A stretch of 64,000 bases of DNA from Streptantibioticus ferralitis (GCF_029223525.1 NZ_JARHTQ010000018.1:62001-126000), one strand, 5' to 3'; numbered from the stretch's first letter, positions 57,001-64,000 are shown. A program made the numbers and translations. Notes: a model not told the origin generated them from the letters alone.

Positions 57001-58021
57001 TGCCACGCTGCTGCCCTCCCTGCTCGCGCCCATCCTGCAACAGACCACCGGCCTCACCGACCATCAGCTCGGCAACGACCAGCCGGTCGACATCGACTCG
57101 CTGACCGCCGTCGGGCTGCGCGTGCTGCTGCACAAACAACTCGGCGTGTCGGTACCCGCGGTCAAGCTGCAACGCAATCTCACCATGGCCGGGCTGGCCA
57201 GGCTGCTCGCGGACGAACTCGACCGGGCACCGGCCGACACCTTCCAGGACCTCGCCGTCCACGAGTTCGAGTCGGCTGACGGCCTGACCGTCTACGGCCA
57301 TCTCAGCCTGCCGCCGGGGCCCGGGCCGCATCCGGCCGTCGTAGTGTGCACCGCGGGTCCGGGCGGGGCCTTGAACGCGGACGGCGACCCCGTACAGGTC
57401 AGCGAACACCCGCCGCTGCGGGCCGCGGGCTTCGCGGTCTTCACCGTCGACCACCGCGGCGCCCCAGGGCACGGCCCCGACTTCGACGCCCGGGCGGAGA
57501 TGGGCGGCCGCGACATCGACGACGTTCTCGCCGCCGCCGACTACCTCGCAGGACTCCCCGAGATCGACGTCGCCCGCGTGAGTCTGCTGGGCACCAGTCG
57601 CGGCGGATACACCGCTCTCGCCGCGCTCGGGCGCGCACCGGACCGCTGGCACCGGGCGGTTCTGCTCATGGGCCTTTACGATTCGGCGCTGCTCGTGGCG
57701 GCCGAGCGGGCACAGCCGGGCTCGCTCGTACCCTCCCGTCTCAGCCTCGGACCGGATCAACTGGCGTCCTACTTCGCAGCTCCGGAACGCCGGCCGCTGG
57801 CCTCGCTCGGCGATGTCACCTCCCCCATGCTCATCGTGCATGGTGAGGCTGACCGGCTCATCCCGGTTGAGCACGCCCGCGATCTGGCCGTCGAGGCGGA
57901 GCGACTGGGCCGGTCCGCGAGGCTGGTCACCGTGCCCGGCCTCGCGCACGACAGCAGGCACGATGGCAAGGAGTGGGACGCGCTCTGGCCCCGGATCGCC
58001 GACTTCCTCGCCGAGGACTGA
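51014..58021 (+). CDS. Type I polyketide synthase, one fully reducing module (KS-AT-DH-ER-KR-ACP) with C-terminal alpha/beta hydrolase
   Basis: A 2335-residue protein; GTG 51014 with AGGAGG seven bases upstream. KS (about 20-445): C196 in DTACSSS, H331 in EAHGTGT, H368 in NFGHTEA. AT (about 540-850): S636 in GHSVGE; its specificity motif is VAYH at 733-736, neither HAFH (malonyl) nor YASH (methylmalonyl). DH (about 910-1190): H932 (DHRIGDDVIFPG) and D1095 (HPVFLDAG). A structural pseudo-KR precedes ER (about 1390-1705; HSAAGGVG from 1530). KR (about 1720-1960): GGLGGLG from 1728, S1858, Y1871. ACP serine S2029 in DIDSL. Residues 2080-2335 form an S9-like hydrolase with S2195 (GTSRGG), D2280 and H2312. 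With no further modules it probably works iteratively, making a saturated chain released by the hydrolase. Confidence 0.93.
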   Translation: MASSTQPLDTADDRGTNRGWAEPIAIVGIGCRFPGGITDPRSFWELVVSGVDAITDIPADRWNADGFFDADSATPGRMFIRQGGFLRSALEEFDAGFFGMPPREAAALDPQQRLLLEVTWEAFEDAGIPPSSTAATDVGAFVGGFTFDAAGLAMADQNRHLLSVATPTGVSMTMLAARLSYTFDWQGPCFTLDTACSSSLVALHQACSALDRGECELAVAGGVNMMFLPVTTMAMAKGQFLSPDARCKSFDHRANGYVRSEGAGMVVLKPLSAAQRGGDRIHAVVRGTAVNHDGRTPGVPVPSIEAQRALIRRVFRATGVEPGSVGYYEAHGTGTAVGDPIEAAAIGDALDGSDRTHWMGSVKSNFGHTEAAAGVAGVIKASLCLEHGLIPPNVHLEKPNPDIPFDRLPLRVPTESVPFPKYDGPRRAGVNSFGVGGTNAHAILEEAPGVRSVGTGGTGGKDGGEPLLLPLSARSQGALRALADAYATLLEQPEAPALRRVAGAAARRRDHHSLRAFVVAADPEEAAGKLRQLGVAPQRTERRAVAFVYTGMGPQWWGMGRELLLEEPRFAEVVAACDATLERFGVSVREELLRDEAESRLTRTLYAQVANFVVQAGLTALWRDWGIEPAAIVGHSVGEVAAAHAAGVYTLEDALTVSFHRASLQSTLAGRGSMIAVGLPADELSPYLAEGVSVAAINSMTATTLAGGHEAVDAVAERLKAAGAAVTPLRVEVAYHSPQMDEIREALPAALAGIRPGRAQVPLYSTVTGDRVDGSELDGEYWWGNVRQPVRFADAFRRLLGQGPGAVLEVGPHPVLAAAVDEALTDRGTDAVRLASLRRDRPQRQQLLETLGSLYTAGATPNWERVHPGPPDHIDLPLYPWQRDRHWSESPASRQARLNLGGLSLGGRTVASATPIQNVELGTAEFPYLEDHRIGDDVIFPGAGYVEAALAMFPDDEPCFLEDIVFHRPLVLSPSSVTTLRVGYDPTRRQVSLHSRAQADDPDWALHTELRRSYLAGPALPPPRTDTLAEHTCSLPMLDHDEVYARLAAGDLNYGPAFRAVDRLWLREQTGEVFAEIDLDTVDPAGHRLHPVFLDAGLQAVFAGALVLGGPAAAGTYVPARIAELRYYRAPGQRLWVHGRDRHSTVPGRFECDLTLVTDHGEVVAEVVGLRAQRLADDGAVTTAPGQRLYYEHAWRPEPLDRTGDAEGTWILVGSSATAAGLERRLTASGGTVMRTDPAEEDWPERVKGCRGVVYVADHRTADAPVCAPVAEPLRLVQAMPVAEVPLFIVTAGTQSVSPEDQTTDPFAAALWGFGRVVNAERPELRCRLIDIDAGAEDALLDELLHDGLDEVALRGDTRHIRRLEPAGDLSPLHQVNTRTDITPVRLGVLRTTADNLRFAASLRREPGPTEVEIEVAYVGVNFKDVLKVTGLLAPQAMEGSHSRETLGLECSGTVVRVGEDVTDLVPGDEVFAHSRALFASHVTLDAVRVVRKPARLSPAQAASLLPVVTAYLSLIRMARVRAGDRVLVHSAAGGVGLAAVRIAARLGAEVFATAGSRTRREFLRDQGLAHVADSRSTAFADDVLRWTGGEGVDVIVNSLPGEMIHHNLRVLRTFGHFVELGKPGTDTGPAQRAMTHHSFDYDQMMALRPEDVRTSMREVAALFEKGVIAPLPVTELPADQVDKAMLAMGGPDHLGKIVVRLSGEPVTVPASSLTGSPVRPDATYVLIGGLGGLGRTVARWLAERGAGHLVLVGRSGVATAEAERALAELTGQGVEVRVEKADVADRNQVAALLARIRTTMPPIRGIVHAAADFDDAVLSDTDAARLVAATRPKADGAWNLHLETRPDTLDFFLLFSSVGAQLGSVALGAYATANEFLNALARYRSARGLPATSIGWGMIDDVGVAVSGNGEVGSFLRRNGHVGLSPARFVTELETVLRTRPVEASVADIDWPHWARANPQLASLPRVRSVVPAGAAGSGDGSGAPRLGSLSPQERATLLPSLLAPILQQTTGLTDHQLGNDQPVDIDSLTAVGLRVLLHKQLGVSVPAVKLQRNLTMAGLARLLADELDRAPADTFQDLAVHEFESADGLTVYGHLSLPPGPGPHPAVVVCTAGPGGALNADGDPVQVSEHPPLRAAGFAVFTVDHRGAPGHGPDFDARAEMGGRDIDDVLAAADYLAGLPEIDVARVSLLGTSRGGYTALAALGRAPDRWHRAVLLMGLYDSALLVAAERAQPGSLVPSRLSLGPDQLASYFAAPERRPLASLGDVTSPMLIVHGEADRLIPVEHARDLAVEAERLGRSARLVTVPGLAHDSRHDGKEWDALWPRIADFLAED

Positions 58022-58134
58022 CGAACGCCGAAGGCCTCCGTCCCGTCGCGAGGAGTGCGGGTGCCGGTACTGCGCCTGCCGAGAACGTCATCCATACAGC
58101 TCAGGGGCTTGTTCGGTGCTGCGGCAGGATGAGC

Positions 58135-58800
58135 ACTCGTGTTGCTTCGTCTCGCCTGTCTGACCGTCAGCAACGCGTCGCCGCGCTGCGGCCGCTACCG
58201 ATGAGCGACCGCGACAAGGACGCGGAGATCCTCGCCCTGCACCACCGGATCACGGTCCTTGAGCGGCAACTCGGTGCGGACCGGGTCAAGTTCGCCTCAG
58301 AAGACCGGTGTGGGTGCCGGACGCGGCAAGAGCCGCCGAACTGCTGGTGCTGCAACCGGGTCCTGGGCAGTACAGCAGGCGAGAAACCTCGCCGTCGAGT
58401 TGGGGGTACGGGCCGACTCCCTACGCTTCCTGCTCCGCGACCGGGACGCGAGTTACAGCGAGTCCTTCGATGCGGTCTTCGAGGCTGAGGACGTGGAGGT
58501 CGTCGAGGCGCCTCCCCGTGCTCCGCGGGCGAACGCCCACTGCGAACGGGTCATCGGAACCCTGCGGCGCAAGGTCCTCGACCACCTGTTGACATGGAAC
58601 GAGACCCACGCCGGCAGATCCTCGATGCCTACGCCCGGCACTACAACCGCCATCGCCCGCACCAAGCTCGGGGACAACTCCCTCCCCTCGCCCGAGAGCA
58701 CCCAGCGCCCATGACCGCCCCGGCCGCCCACCGACTCCTGCGCACCCGGGTGCTCGGCGGCGTGATCAGCGACCAGCAGCAACAATTTTCCGAACGGCAC
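58135..58800 (+). pseudogene. Decayed IS3-like transposase between the PKS and the P450
   Basis: Pieces in several frames reconstruct the element: a start around 58138 (LLRLACLTVSNA if one base is restored), PMSDRDKDAEILALHHRITV and LERQLGADR in one frame, QQARNLAVELGVRADSLRFL and APPRAPRANAHCERVIGTLR in another, then ILDAYARHYNRHRPHQARGQ and RVLGGVIS in a third. About half the catalytic core is deleted. It cannot be active. It separates the PKS from the P450. Confidence 0.8.
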
Positions 58801-58864
58801 ACGTGTGGCGCGGGTAAGTTGACGATGTTGCCGATGTTCGATCAGGAAGGGACTAAGAAAGTCG

Positions 58865-60043
58865 ATGGCCCCCACACTTCCCCGTACCGATCTCGACCTG
58901 TTCAGCGACGATGTCCTCGCCGATCCCTATCCTGTCTATGCGGATCTGAGGGCCCAAGCGAGCGCGATCTTCCTTGAGCGACACGGCGCGTGGGCGATAC
59001 CCCGCTATGACGGTGTCCGCGAGGCGCTGTCGAACTGGCGGGTCTTCTCCTCCGCGCGAGGGGTCGCTCTCAATGACGCGATGAACTCGGCCCAGCAGGG
59101 CACGGTGCTGGCCTCCGACCCACCTGAGCACCGCGCCCTCCGCTCCGTGCTCTCCGAGCAGCTCGCACCCCGTGGGCTGCAGCGGCTGCGGGGCGATCTG
59201 GAACGCTCGGCCACCCAACTCGTCGATGCCTTGGTCGAGAGAGACTCGTTCGACGCCGTCACCGATCTGGCCCAGGTGTTCCCGCTCGCTGTCGTCGCCG
59301 ACCTCGTCGGGATTCCGGACTCGGTGCGGAACCGTTTGCTCTCCTGGGCCGACGCGAGCTTCACCGCCTTCGGCCCGCTGAACGATCGGACTCGGAAGAG
59401 CTGGGAGGCGCGCAAGGAGATGTTCCGCTGGTGCCGTTCCGTGCGCGCGAGCGAACTCGCTCCCGGCAGCATGGGACGCGCGATCTTCGAGGCCGCTGAC
59501 GCGGGAATCATTGACCACGCATCGTGCGCTCCCCTGCTCTCGGCCTACACCACCGCAGGTATCGACACCACCGTTCATGCGCTCTCCCATGCCGTCCTCA
59601 TGTTCGCCGAGAACCCTGATCAGTGGGACCTCGTCCGCGACGGCGATGTCGATGTCCTCGATGCCTTCGACGAGGTCCTGCGACACGATTCGCCGGTGCA
59701 GGCCTTTACCCGCGTGACCACGACGAGCGTCGACTTTGAGGACGTTACGGTCCCGGCCGGCGAACGTGTGGTGCTGTTGTTCGGGTCCGGCAACCGCGAC
59801 GAGCGCCACTACACCGATCCGGACCGCTTCGACGTGACCCGCAAGCCCAGCGACCATCTGTCCTTCGGCCGAGGAGTTCACTCGTGCGCCGGACAGGGGC
59901 TGGCTCGAATGGAGGCGTCCGCGGTCCTCTCGGCCCTCGCGCGACGGGTGCGACGGTGGCATGTCGGCGCTCCGGTCCGACACGTCAACAACGTGCTGCG
60001 GGGGTTGGCGAGCCTTCCGGTCGAACAGGTCGAACTCGCCTGA
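58865..60043 (+). CDS. Cytochrome P450
   Basis: A 392-residue P450 with all key motifs: I-helix AYTTAGIDTT, ExxR in FDEVLRHDSPV (preceded by EVL.R), and heme loop FGRGVHSCAGQGLAR with C341. The first part (DLFSDDVLADPYPVYADLRA) and HAPW-like region are as in CYP199/CYP203-type soluble bacterial P450s that oxidise small aromatic acids, but this is only a broad resemblance. ATG 58865 has GGAAGGGA about a dozen bases upstream. It lies downstream of the polyketide synthase across a transposase remnant, so it may tailor the polyketide. No ferredoxin gene is adjacent. Confidence 0.9.
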   Translation: MAPTLPRTDLDLFSDDVLADPYPVYADLRAQASAIFLERHGAWAIPRYDGVREALSNWRVFSSARGVALNDAMNSAQQGTVLASDPPEHRALRSVLSEQLAPRGLQRLRGDLERSATQLVDALVERDSFDAVTDLAQVFPLAVVADLVGIPDSVRNRLLSWADASFTAFGPLNDRTRKSWEARKEMFRWCRSVRASELAPGSMGRAIFEAADAGIIDHASCAPLLSAYTTAGIDTTVHALSHAVLMFAENPDQWDLVRDGDVDVLDAFDEVLRHDSPVQAFTRVTTTSVDFEDVTVPAGERVVLLFGSGNRDERHYTDPDRFDVTRKPSDHLSFGRGVHSCAGQGLARMEASAVLSALARRVRRWHVGAPVRHVNNVLRGLASLPVEQVELA

Positions 60044-60052
60044 CCTACGACT

Positions 60053-60440
60053 CGGTGATCAGGTTGAAGACGGTCGCAGGCGCCCACGAGCCGGCTCAAG
60101 GAGATCTGCGACGACGAACCGATGGACGGTGTGTCGGCGAATGGTTGCGGTGGTGGCCTTGGCCTGGAACGCGGAGGCCAACGCGCCCGCGGCGCGTAGC
60201 AGGTTGTAGCTGATCGCCCAGCAGGTCAGCCAGGCCGCATTGGCGTTGAAGTGGCCGGAGGGCAGGTGGGCCGGCGGCCTGCCCTCACCGTCGGCGATGA
60301 CCTGTTCGATGATCGCGTGGTGGCGGTGGGCCCGCTCGGCCTGGAGCATCTCGAAGGGGCTGTCGGTGAAGACATACGAAGGCTTGAGCGTCCGGGCAGA
60401 CTCCTCCACGAGTACCAACATGCGGCCTGACCCCGGTGGA
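60053..60440 (-). pseudogene. Remnant of an IS1380-family transposase
   Basis: The reverse frame reads VFTDSPFEMLQAERAHRHHA, IIEQVIADGEGRPPAHLPSG, HFNANAAWLTCWAISYNLLR, AAGALASAFQAKATTATIRR, a close match to the C-terminal third of IS1380 transposases. The DDE residues further upstream are missing, and the natural C-terminus is altered. It is convergent with the P450. Confidence 0.8.
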
Positions 60441-61151
60441 TGAGGTTCTCGGCAAGGGCACCGTTCGGCTTTGACGCTTCGGCAGCCGCCACGCCACGCA
60501 GACCTTCGCCACGACCACCATCGTGCTGTAGGAGCCGAGGAGTGTTGGCTCACTCATTGCCCGTGCGGGCACCCCCCTGCACCTGGCCACGCCCGAGACG
60601 GAGCTGGACGCGGAGCTTTTCACGGCCGTGACCGAGGAACTGGGCGACGTCGTCCTCGGCCCGCCCGGCATGCCCCCTGCCGACCTGACCCACCCGGGGC
60701 AGTAGCCGGCCGAAAGACCTCCGAGGCCGCCCCGGTGTGCTCTCATTGGGCTCCCCGGGGCGGCCTCGGCCTTCGCCAAACCCGACCAACGCTGCTGACG
60801 AAACGTCAAGATCAAGCATTGGCACGAACCACGGACTCGGTCCTGCGCGGCCCGCTCGCCGCCTCGGACCCGGCCCCCCGAAGTGACCCGAAACCGCCTG
60901 GAGCCTTCCGTGGCCGCCGGCCCCCAGAGCCCCCCGTGCCCCCGGAGCCTTCCGTGGCCCCCGGACCCTCCGGGCGCGGGATCACGCGAGGCCGGTTGCC
61001 AGGAGCCCAGCCGGCTTGGCCGGGGTGGAATGGACAGCGCATCGAAAGATGCTATTGATTTATGCCCATGTCGCCTGATGCCAGCTTTCACGCATCCTCC
61101 GCCAACGCGGATCGCCCCCGTTCCGCTTCTCTCCAGACCCGCGAGGTCCCC
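60441..61151. other. Region without a supported gene, containing a terminator
   Basis: A forward stretch ending at 60705 reads LHLATPETELDAELFTAVTE then ELGDVVLGPPGMPPADL and stops; it is probably the tail of a lost gene. A strong hairpin follows. The remainder (60800-61060) is Pro/Gly-coding GC-rich sequence with a 16-base direct repeat at 60900 and 60944. Confidence 0.5.
60721..60769 (+). terminator. Perfect 15-base stem hairpin
   Basis: CCGAGGCCGCCCCGG pairs exactly with CCGGGGCGGCCTCGG around a 19-base loop. It follows the lost gene tail ending at 60705 and probably was its terminator. Confidence 0.75.
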
Positions 61152-62183
61152 ATGCACACCCCAGCGTCCACTCCCACGGCCGAGCCGCAGGGCAGCACAG
61201 CCATACGCAGGCCCCAGGTGGCTCCCCCGGCGAGACCGCCGGTCCGGTCCTGGCTGCAGCCGGTTGTGATCGCACTGGTCGTGGTCGCCGCGTTCATCAG
61301 CTGCTACGTGGGTTTGGCGCGCGCGGCGAAGCCTCACCAGATTCCGGTCGGCGTCGTCGGCAGCGAGCTGTCTACCCAGATCCAGCAGGCCCTCGGCGAC
61401 AGCATCGACGTCCGCTCCGAGCCCGGCGGGACCGCAGCCGACCAGGCGCTCAGGCACCGGGACGTCGTCGCGGTCCTGACGCCACAGGGGACCGGCAGGG
61501 TGTCGCTCGAGGTCGCCGGCGCCAACGGGCTGTCGACGACCACCGCTGTGGAGAATCTCGTCTCCGCCTACGCCCACGGCGCCGGCGAGACCGTGACCGT
61601 GCACGACGGCGTGCCGCTCGCCCGCTACGACAGCCGGGGCCTGGCGGGTTTCTACGTCGCCTTCGGGGTCACGCTCTCCGGCTTCGTCCTGGCACAGAAC
61701 ATCCTGGGGCTGTCCAGGCTCCTGCACCTGCGCCACCGCTTCACGGTCATGGCCGGTTTCGCGGTCGTGGCCGGCAGCATCGCCGCGGCCCTCGCCGGGC
61801 CGGTACTGGGAGCGGTGCCGGCTCCCTTCATCCCCTTGACGGTGGCCCTGGCCCTGCTCACCGCTGCTGCCGCCTTCACCACCAAGCTCCTCGGCACCCT
61901 CTTCAGCTCGGTGGGGATTCCCATGGCCACCCTGCTGCTGCTCACCGTCGGAAACTCGACGAGCGGCGCCTCCGTCGGAGCCGACCTGCTTCCCAGCGTC
62001 GCCCGGTCCGTCTCGGGCATCCTGCCGCCGGGGGCCGCGGTTCGCGCGATCACCGATCTGAGCTACTTCAACGGCGCCCACTCCGTCGTCCCGCTGCTCA
62101 CGCTCGCCGCTTGGGCCGTCGGCCCGGCGCTGTTGGTGTGGGCGCGCTCCGCCTTGGCCACGTCCAGAAGCCGACGAGGGTAG
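61152..62183 (+). CDS. Membrane protein of the ABC-2 permease / YhgE-Pip type
   Basis: A 343-residue membrane protein. Start ATG 61152 (MHTPASTPTAEPQG) is preferred because the frame before it is not coding-like. A Pro-rich cytoplasmic tail leads to a first membrane segment (VVIALVVVAAFISCYVGLA at about 38-56), an external domain of about 120 residues (IPVGVVGS, HRDVVAVLTP, VSAYAHG), and then about five further membrane segments. This is the layout of YhgE/Pip-like and ABC-2 permease-related proteins. No ATPase gene is adjacent, so transport by an ABC mechanism cannot be claimed. Confidence 0.75.
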   Translation: MHTPASTPTAEPQGSTAIRRPQVAPPARPPVRSWLQPVVIALVVVAAFISCYVGLARAAKPHQIPVGVVGSELSTQIQQALGDSIDVRSEPGGTAADQALRHRDVVAVLTPQGTGRVSLEVAGANGLSTTTAVENLVSAYAHGAGETVTVHDGVPLARYDSRGLAGFYVAFGVTLSGFVLAQNILGLSRLLHLRHRFTVMAGFAVVAGSIAAALAGPVLGAVPAPFIPLTVALALLTAAAAFTTKLLGTLFSSVGIPMATLLLLTVGNSTSGASVGADLLPSVARSVSGILPPGAAVRAITDLSYFNGAHSVVPLLTLAAWAVGPALLVWARSALATSRSRRG

Positions 62184-62300
62184 CCAGGCGGCAGCCAGGG
62201 CGCACCTCCTTCGCGGCAAGGATCATCGAGGCACCGATGACGGCGCCTCGATGGTGTCGCGATTGCAGCGACGGAAATAATATACGAAGCAGCGTTACAT

Positions 62301-62432
62301 ATGTCACAGCTGCGAGGTATCAGCGTGATCTGGTCAGCCCTCGACCGCTACGGCGTGGACCCGGCCCCCGGCGGACTGGCGTTCGTCCAGGAGCTCATCG
62401 ACACGATCGCCGCGGCACTGACCGACTTCAGT
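62301..62432 (+). pseudogene. N-terminal fragment of a CGNR zinc-finger regulator
   Basis: From ATG 62301 the product reads YGVDPAPGGLAFVQELIDTI, the start of CGNR-type regulators (N-terminal ABATE domain). After IAAALTD it switches to an unrelated protein (next entry). The CGNR zinc finger is missing. The junction suggests a deletion that fused two genes in frame. Confidence 0.45.
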
Positions 62433-62782
62433 TCCGCACGGGCCCAGGCTTGGCCCACGATCGACGCGGAACACTTCGAGATCCACGCACTCGGGGACAC
62501 CTGGGCCGAGGTGACCGAGGGAACGGCCAGCGCATGGGAGCGCGCACGCTACGAATGGGATCCGACCGGGGACGAGGTCACCATCACCACGCTCGACTCG
62601 AAAGCCTTCGGACCCGGCGGCGGATGGGTGTTCAAGATGACCCCCACGGCGACGGCTCCCGCATCGACATCCAACCGGACAGGCACCCCAGCACTTTCAA
62701 CGGCAAGGTCCTGGCCTCGGTGCTCCCGTTCGCCGGGTCGGTGGTCCGCAGGTCCTTCAAGGGCCCTCTGAACGGCAAGTGA
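62433..62782 (+). pseudogene. SRPBCC-family remnant, 5' truncated and frameshifted
   Basis: Continuing in frame with the CGNR fragment, the product reads VTEGTASAWERARYEWDPTG, VTITTLDSKAFGPGGGWVFK, typical of SRPBCC proteins. At about 62638 a frame change is needed to continue: GDGSRIDIQPDRHPSTFNGK, VLASVLPFAGSVVRRSFKGP. Both ends show damage, so it is a pseudogene. Confidence 0.6.
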
Positions 62783-62841
62783 CCCTCTCCCGACTGAGGG
62801 TCGTCCACGGGAGTGAGCTTTTCACCAGGAGGCACAACAGC

Positions 62842-63561
62842 ATGAGTTCCCTTCTCAACGAGGCCATCGAAGCCCATGGCGGCATGGACCGCTGGCGCCG
62901 GTTCAGCACCGGGCGCGCCACCATCGTCAGCGGGGGCGACATGTTCGCCATCAAAGGGATGCCACAGGACCCGACGCCCCGCGAGATGACGGTCTCTCTG
63001 CACGAGGAGCACGCCTCGGTCGCCCCGTTCGGTGCTCCCGACCAGCGGACCGACTTCACCCCGGGCCGCGTCGCCGTCGAGAAGACCGACGGGGCCGTCG
63101 TCGCGGAGCGCTTCGAGCCGCGCAGGTCCTTCGACGGCCACGTCCTGGAGACGCCCTGGGACCCCCTGGACCGGGCGTACTTCAACGGGTACGCCCTGTG
63201 GACGTACCTCACCACGCCCTTCCTGCTGGCCATGCCCGGGGTCGAGGTCGAGGAGATCCAGCCCTGGGTGGAATCCGGTGAGGAATGGCGCGGACTGCGC
63301 GCGACCTTTCCTGCCATGATCGCCAGTCACAGCACCCGCCAGGACTTCTACTTCGGCCCGGACCGGCTGCTGCGCCGCCACGACTACCACGTGGACATCG
63401 CCGGCGGCTTCGCCGCCGCGCAGTACGTCTACGACATCGTCGAGGCCGACGGCATCCGACTGCCGACCCGTCGCCGGGCCTACCGCCGCGACGAGGATCT
63501 GCGGGCGATCACGAGCCAGGTCATGGTGTCCATCGACCTCAGCGACTTCCACTTCGCCTGA
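62842..63561 (+). CDS. Uncharacterised conserved protein of 239 residues
   Basis: ATG 62842 with AGGAGG nine bases upstream. I know similar proteins only as hypothetical actinobacterial proteins. Features: start LLNEAIEAHGGMDRWRRF, a repeated sheet pattern (VSLHEEHASVAPFG, TPGRVAVEKTDG), a conserved aromatic stretch YFNGYALWTYLTTPFLLAMP, and DFYFGPDRLLRRHDYHVD. The sheet-rich layout beginning with AHGG-DRW is like LolA/LppX-fold proteins, but no signal peptide is present. It is followed by a compact hairpin. Possibly a cytoplasmic ligand-binding protein. Confidence 0.75.
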   Translation: MSSLLNEAIEAHGGMDRWRRFSTGRATIVSGGDMFAIKGMPQDPTPREMTVSLHEEHASVAPFGAPDQRTDFTPGRVAVEKTDGAVVAERFEPRRSFDGHVLETPWDPLDRAYFNGYALWTYLTTPFLLAMPGVEVEEIQPWVESGEEWRGLRATFPAMIASHSTRQDFYFGPDRLLRRHDYHVDIAGGFAAAQYVYDIVEADGIRLPTRRRAYRRDEDLRAITSQVMVSIDLSDFHFA

Positions 63562-63562
63562 G

Positions 63563-63585
63563 GCCGCCGGCAGACGGCCGGCGGC
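63563..63585 (+). terminator. Short hairpin after the 239-residue protein gene
   Basis: GCCGCCGG and CCGGCGGC form a perfect 8-base stem with a 7-base loop, starting immediately after the stop codon. Confidence 0.6.
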
Positions 63586-63631
63586 AACGCAATTCGCCCA
63601 TCGGAAACCCCTACGGGACTTGGAGGAAAAC

Positions 63632-63790
63632 ATGCCCGTCGCAAAGGCACGCGCAAACTGGAAGGGCGACATCCCCAGCGGATCCGGCGCTTTCACCGCC
63701 GGAGACAGCATCAGCGGAGGCGTCACCTACAAGTCCCGCTTCGAGGCGCCGTTCGCTGGGCCCAGCCGGGATGACGGGTACGGACTTTGA
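63632..63790 (+). pseudogene. 5' fragment of an OsmC-family peroxidase gene
   Basis: ATG 63632 with GGAGG five bases upstream. The first 37 residues (PVAKARANWKGDIPSGSGAF, TAGDSISGGVTYKSRFE) match OsmC N-termini. After about 63743 the sequence diverges and stops at 63790, long before the two catalytic cysteines of the family. The break coincides with the end of an opposite-strand coding-like stretch, which suggests an insertion or rearrangement. Confidence 0.65.
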
Positions 63791-63899
63791 GTCCGCCGGC
63801 CTTCGACGTCGTGAGCTCGTAGGCCTCGTTGAGCTCGTGGACATCGGCGCCGCGCTTCTCCGCGAGGTAGATGGCTTCATCGATGTCGAGTGGCAGCGT
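63750..63899 (-). other. Unidentified coding-like fragment on the reverse strand
   Basis: The reverse frame reads LPLDIDEAIYLAEKRGADVH, ELNEAYELTTSKAGGLKVR, with good codon bias, and then loses its character where the OsmC fragment begins. I do not recognise the family, and no start is visible before 63899. It may be the end of a gene brought in by the event that cut osmC. Confidence 0.35.
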
Positions 63900-64000
63900 T
63901 TATACACCGGTTCCGACGGCGGTTGATGATCAGCCCAACTCGGATTGTTGATGAGAAGTGGTGGCACTGCCGGTTGCTTCCCGGCATCTACGCCACCACG

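Noticed and set aside
1-64000. CRISPR arrays, rRNA operons, prophage or conjugative element modules
   Set aside because: No regularly spaced repeats, rRNA-like sequence, phage structural genes or complete integrase/relaxase genes were seen.

Overview
The window reads as a high-GC actinomycete chromosome, most likely Streptomyces or a close relative. Support for this includes dense GTG starts, strong GC bias at third codon positions, Tat and lipoprotein export signals, a mycothiol-dependent enzyme fragment, DUF6191, MmyB-type and CypX-type genes. The many broken transposases (IS3-like, IS982, ISL3, IS1380) and other decayed genes suggest a chromosome arm rather than the core. There are no rRNA genes, convincing tRNA genes or CRISPR arrays.

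Layout. 1-6.5 kb: the end of a mycothiol-dependent isomerase-family gene, then a leftward three-gene unit: a trypsin-co-occurring domain (Trypco1) protein, a 1417-residue trypsin-like peptidase / STAND NTPase / double WD40 propeller protein, and an uncharacterised third protein. It has the architecture of a bacterial NTP-dependent conflict (defence or self/non-self) system. 6.6-9.5 kb: transposase debris and a Tat-exported metallophosphoesterase-LamG protein. 10-26.2 kb: what looks like one nutritional programme for collagen-like protein. It has two secreted M6 metalloproteases, a five-gene peptide ABC transporter translationally coupled to a proline iminopeptidase, and the trans-4-hydroxyproline catabolic genes (epimerase, DHDPS-family deaminase, aldehyde dehydrogenase), with LysR and GntR regulators. 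A shared half-site TGTGAMAT lies in front of each transcription unit. The D-hydroxyproline dehydrogenase genes are fused and frameshifted at about 21,107, so the pathway looks broken at one step.

26.3-43.3 kb: a mixed accessory zone with small secreted proteins, a GNAT acetyltransferase, a flavin monooxygenase divergent from a methyltransferase, MepB, an FMN glutamate synthase-like enzyme, an ATPase with a C-terminal HTH, a SnoaL-like protein and a CypX-like P450, separated by gene and IS remnants. 43.4-49.8 kb: an exporter / SRPBCC / carotenoid oxygenase / NTF2-like operon ending at a strong hairpin, then a TetR repressor divergent from a quinone-oxidoreductase-like MDR gene with a palindromic operator between them.

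49.9-60 kb: a broken MmyB-type regulator, a single-module fully reducing type I polyketide synthase (KS-AT-DH-ER-KR-ACP) with an unusual C-terminal alpha/beta hydrolase, an IS3-like remnant and a second P450. 60-64 kb: IS1380 debris, a membrane protein, chimeric gene remnants, an uncharacterised 239-residue protein and a truncated OsmC gene at the window edge.
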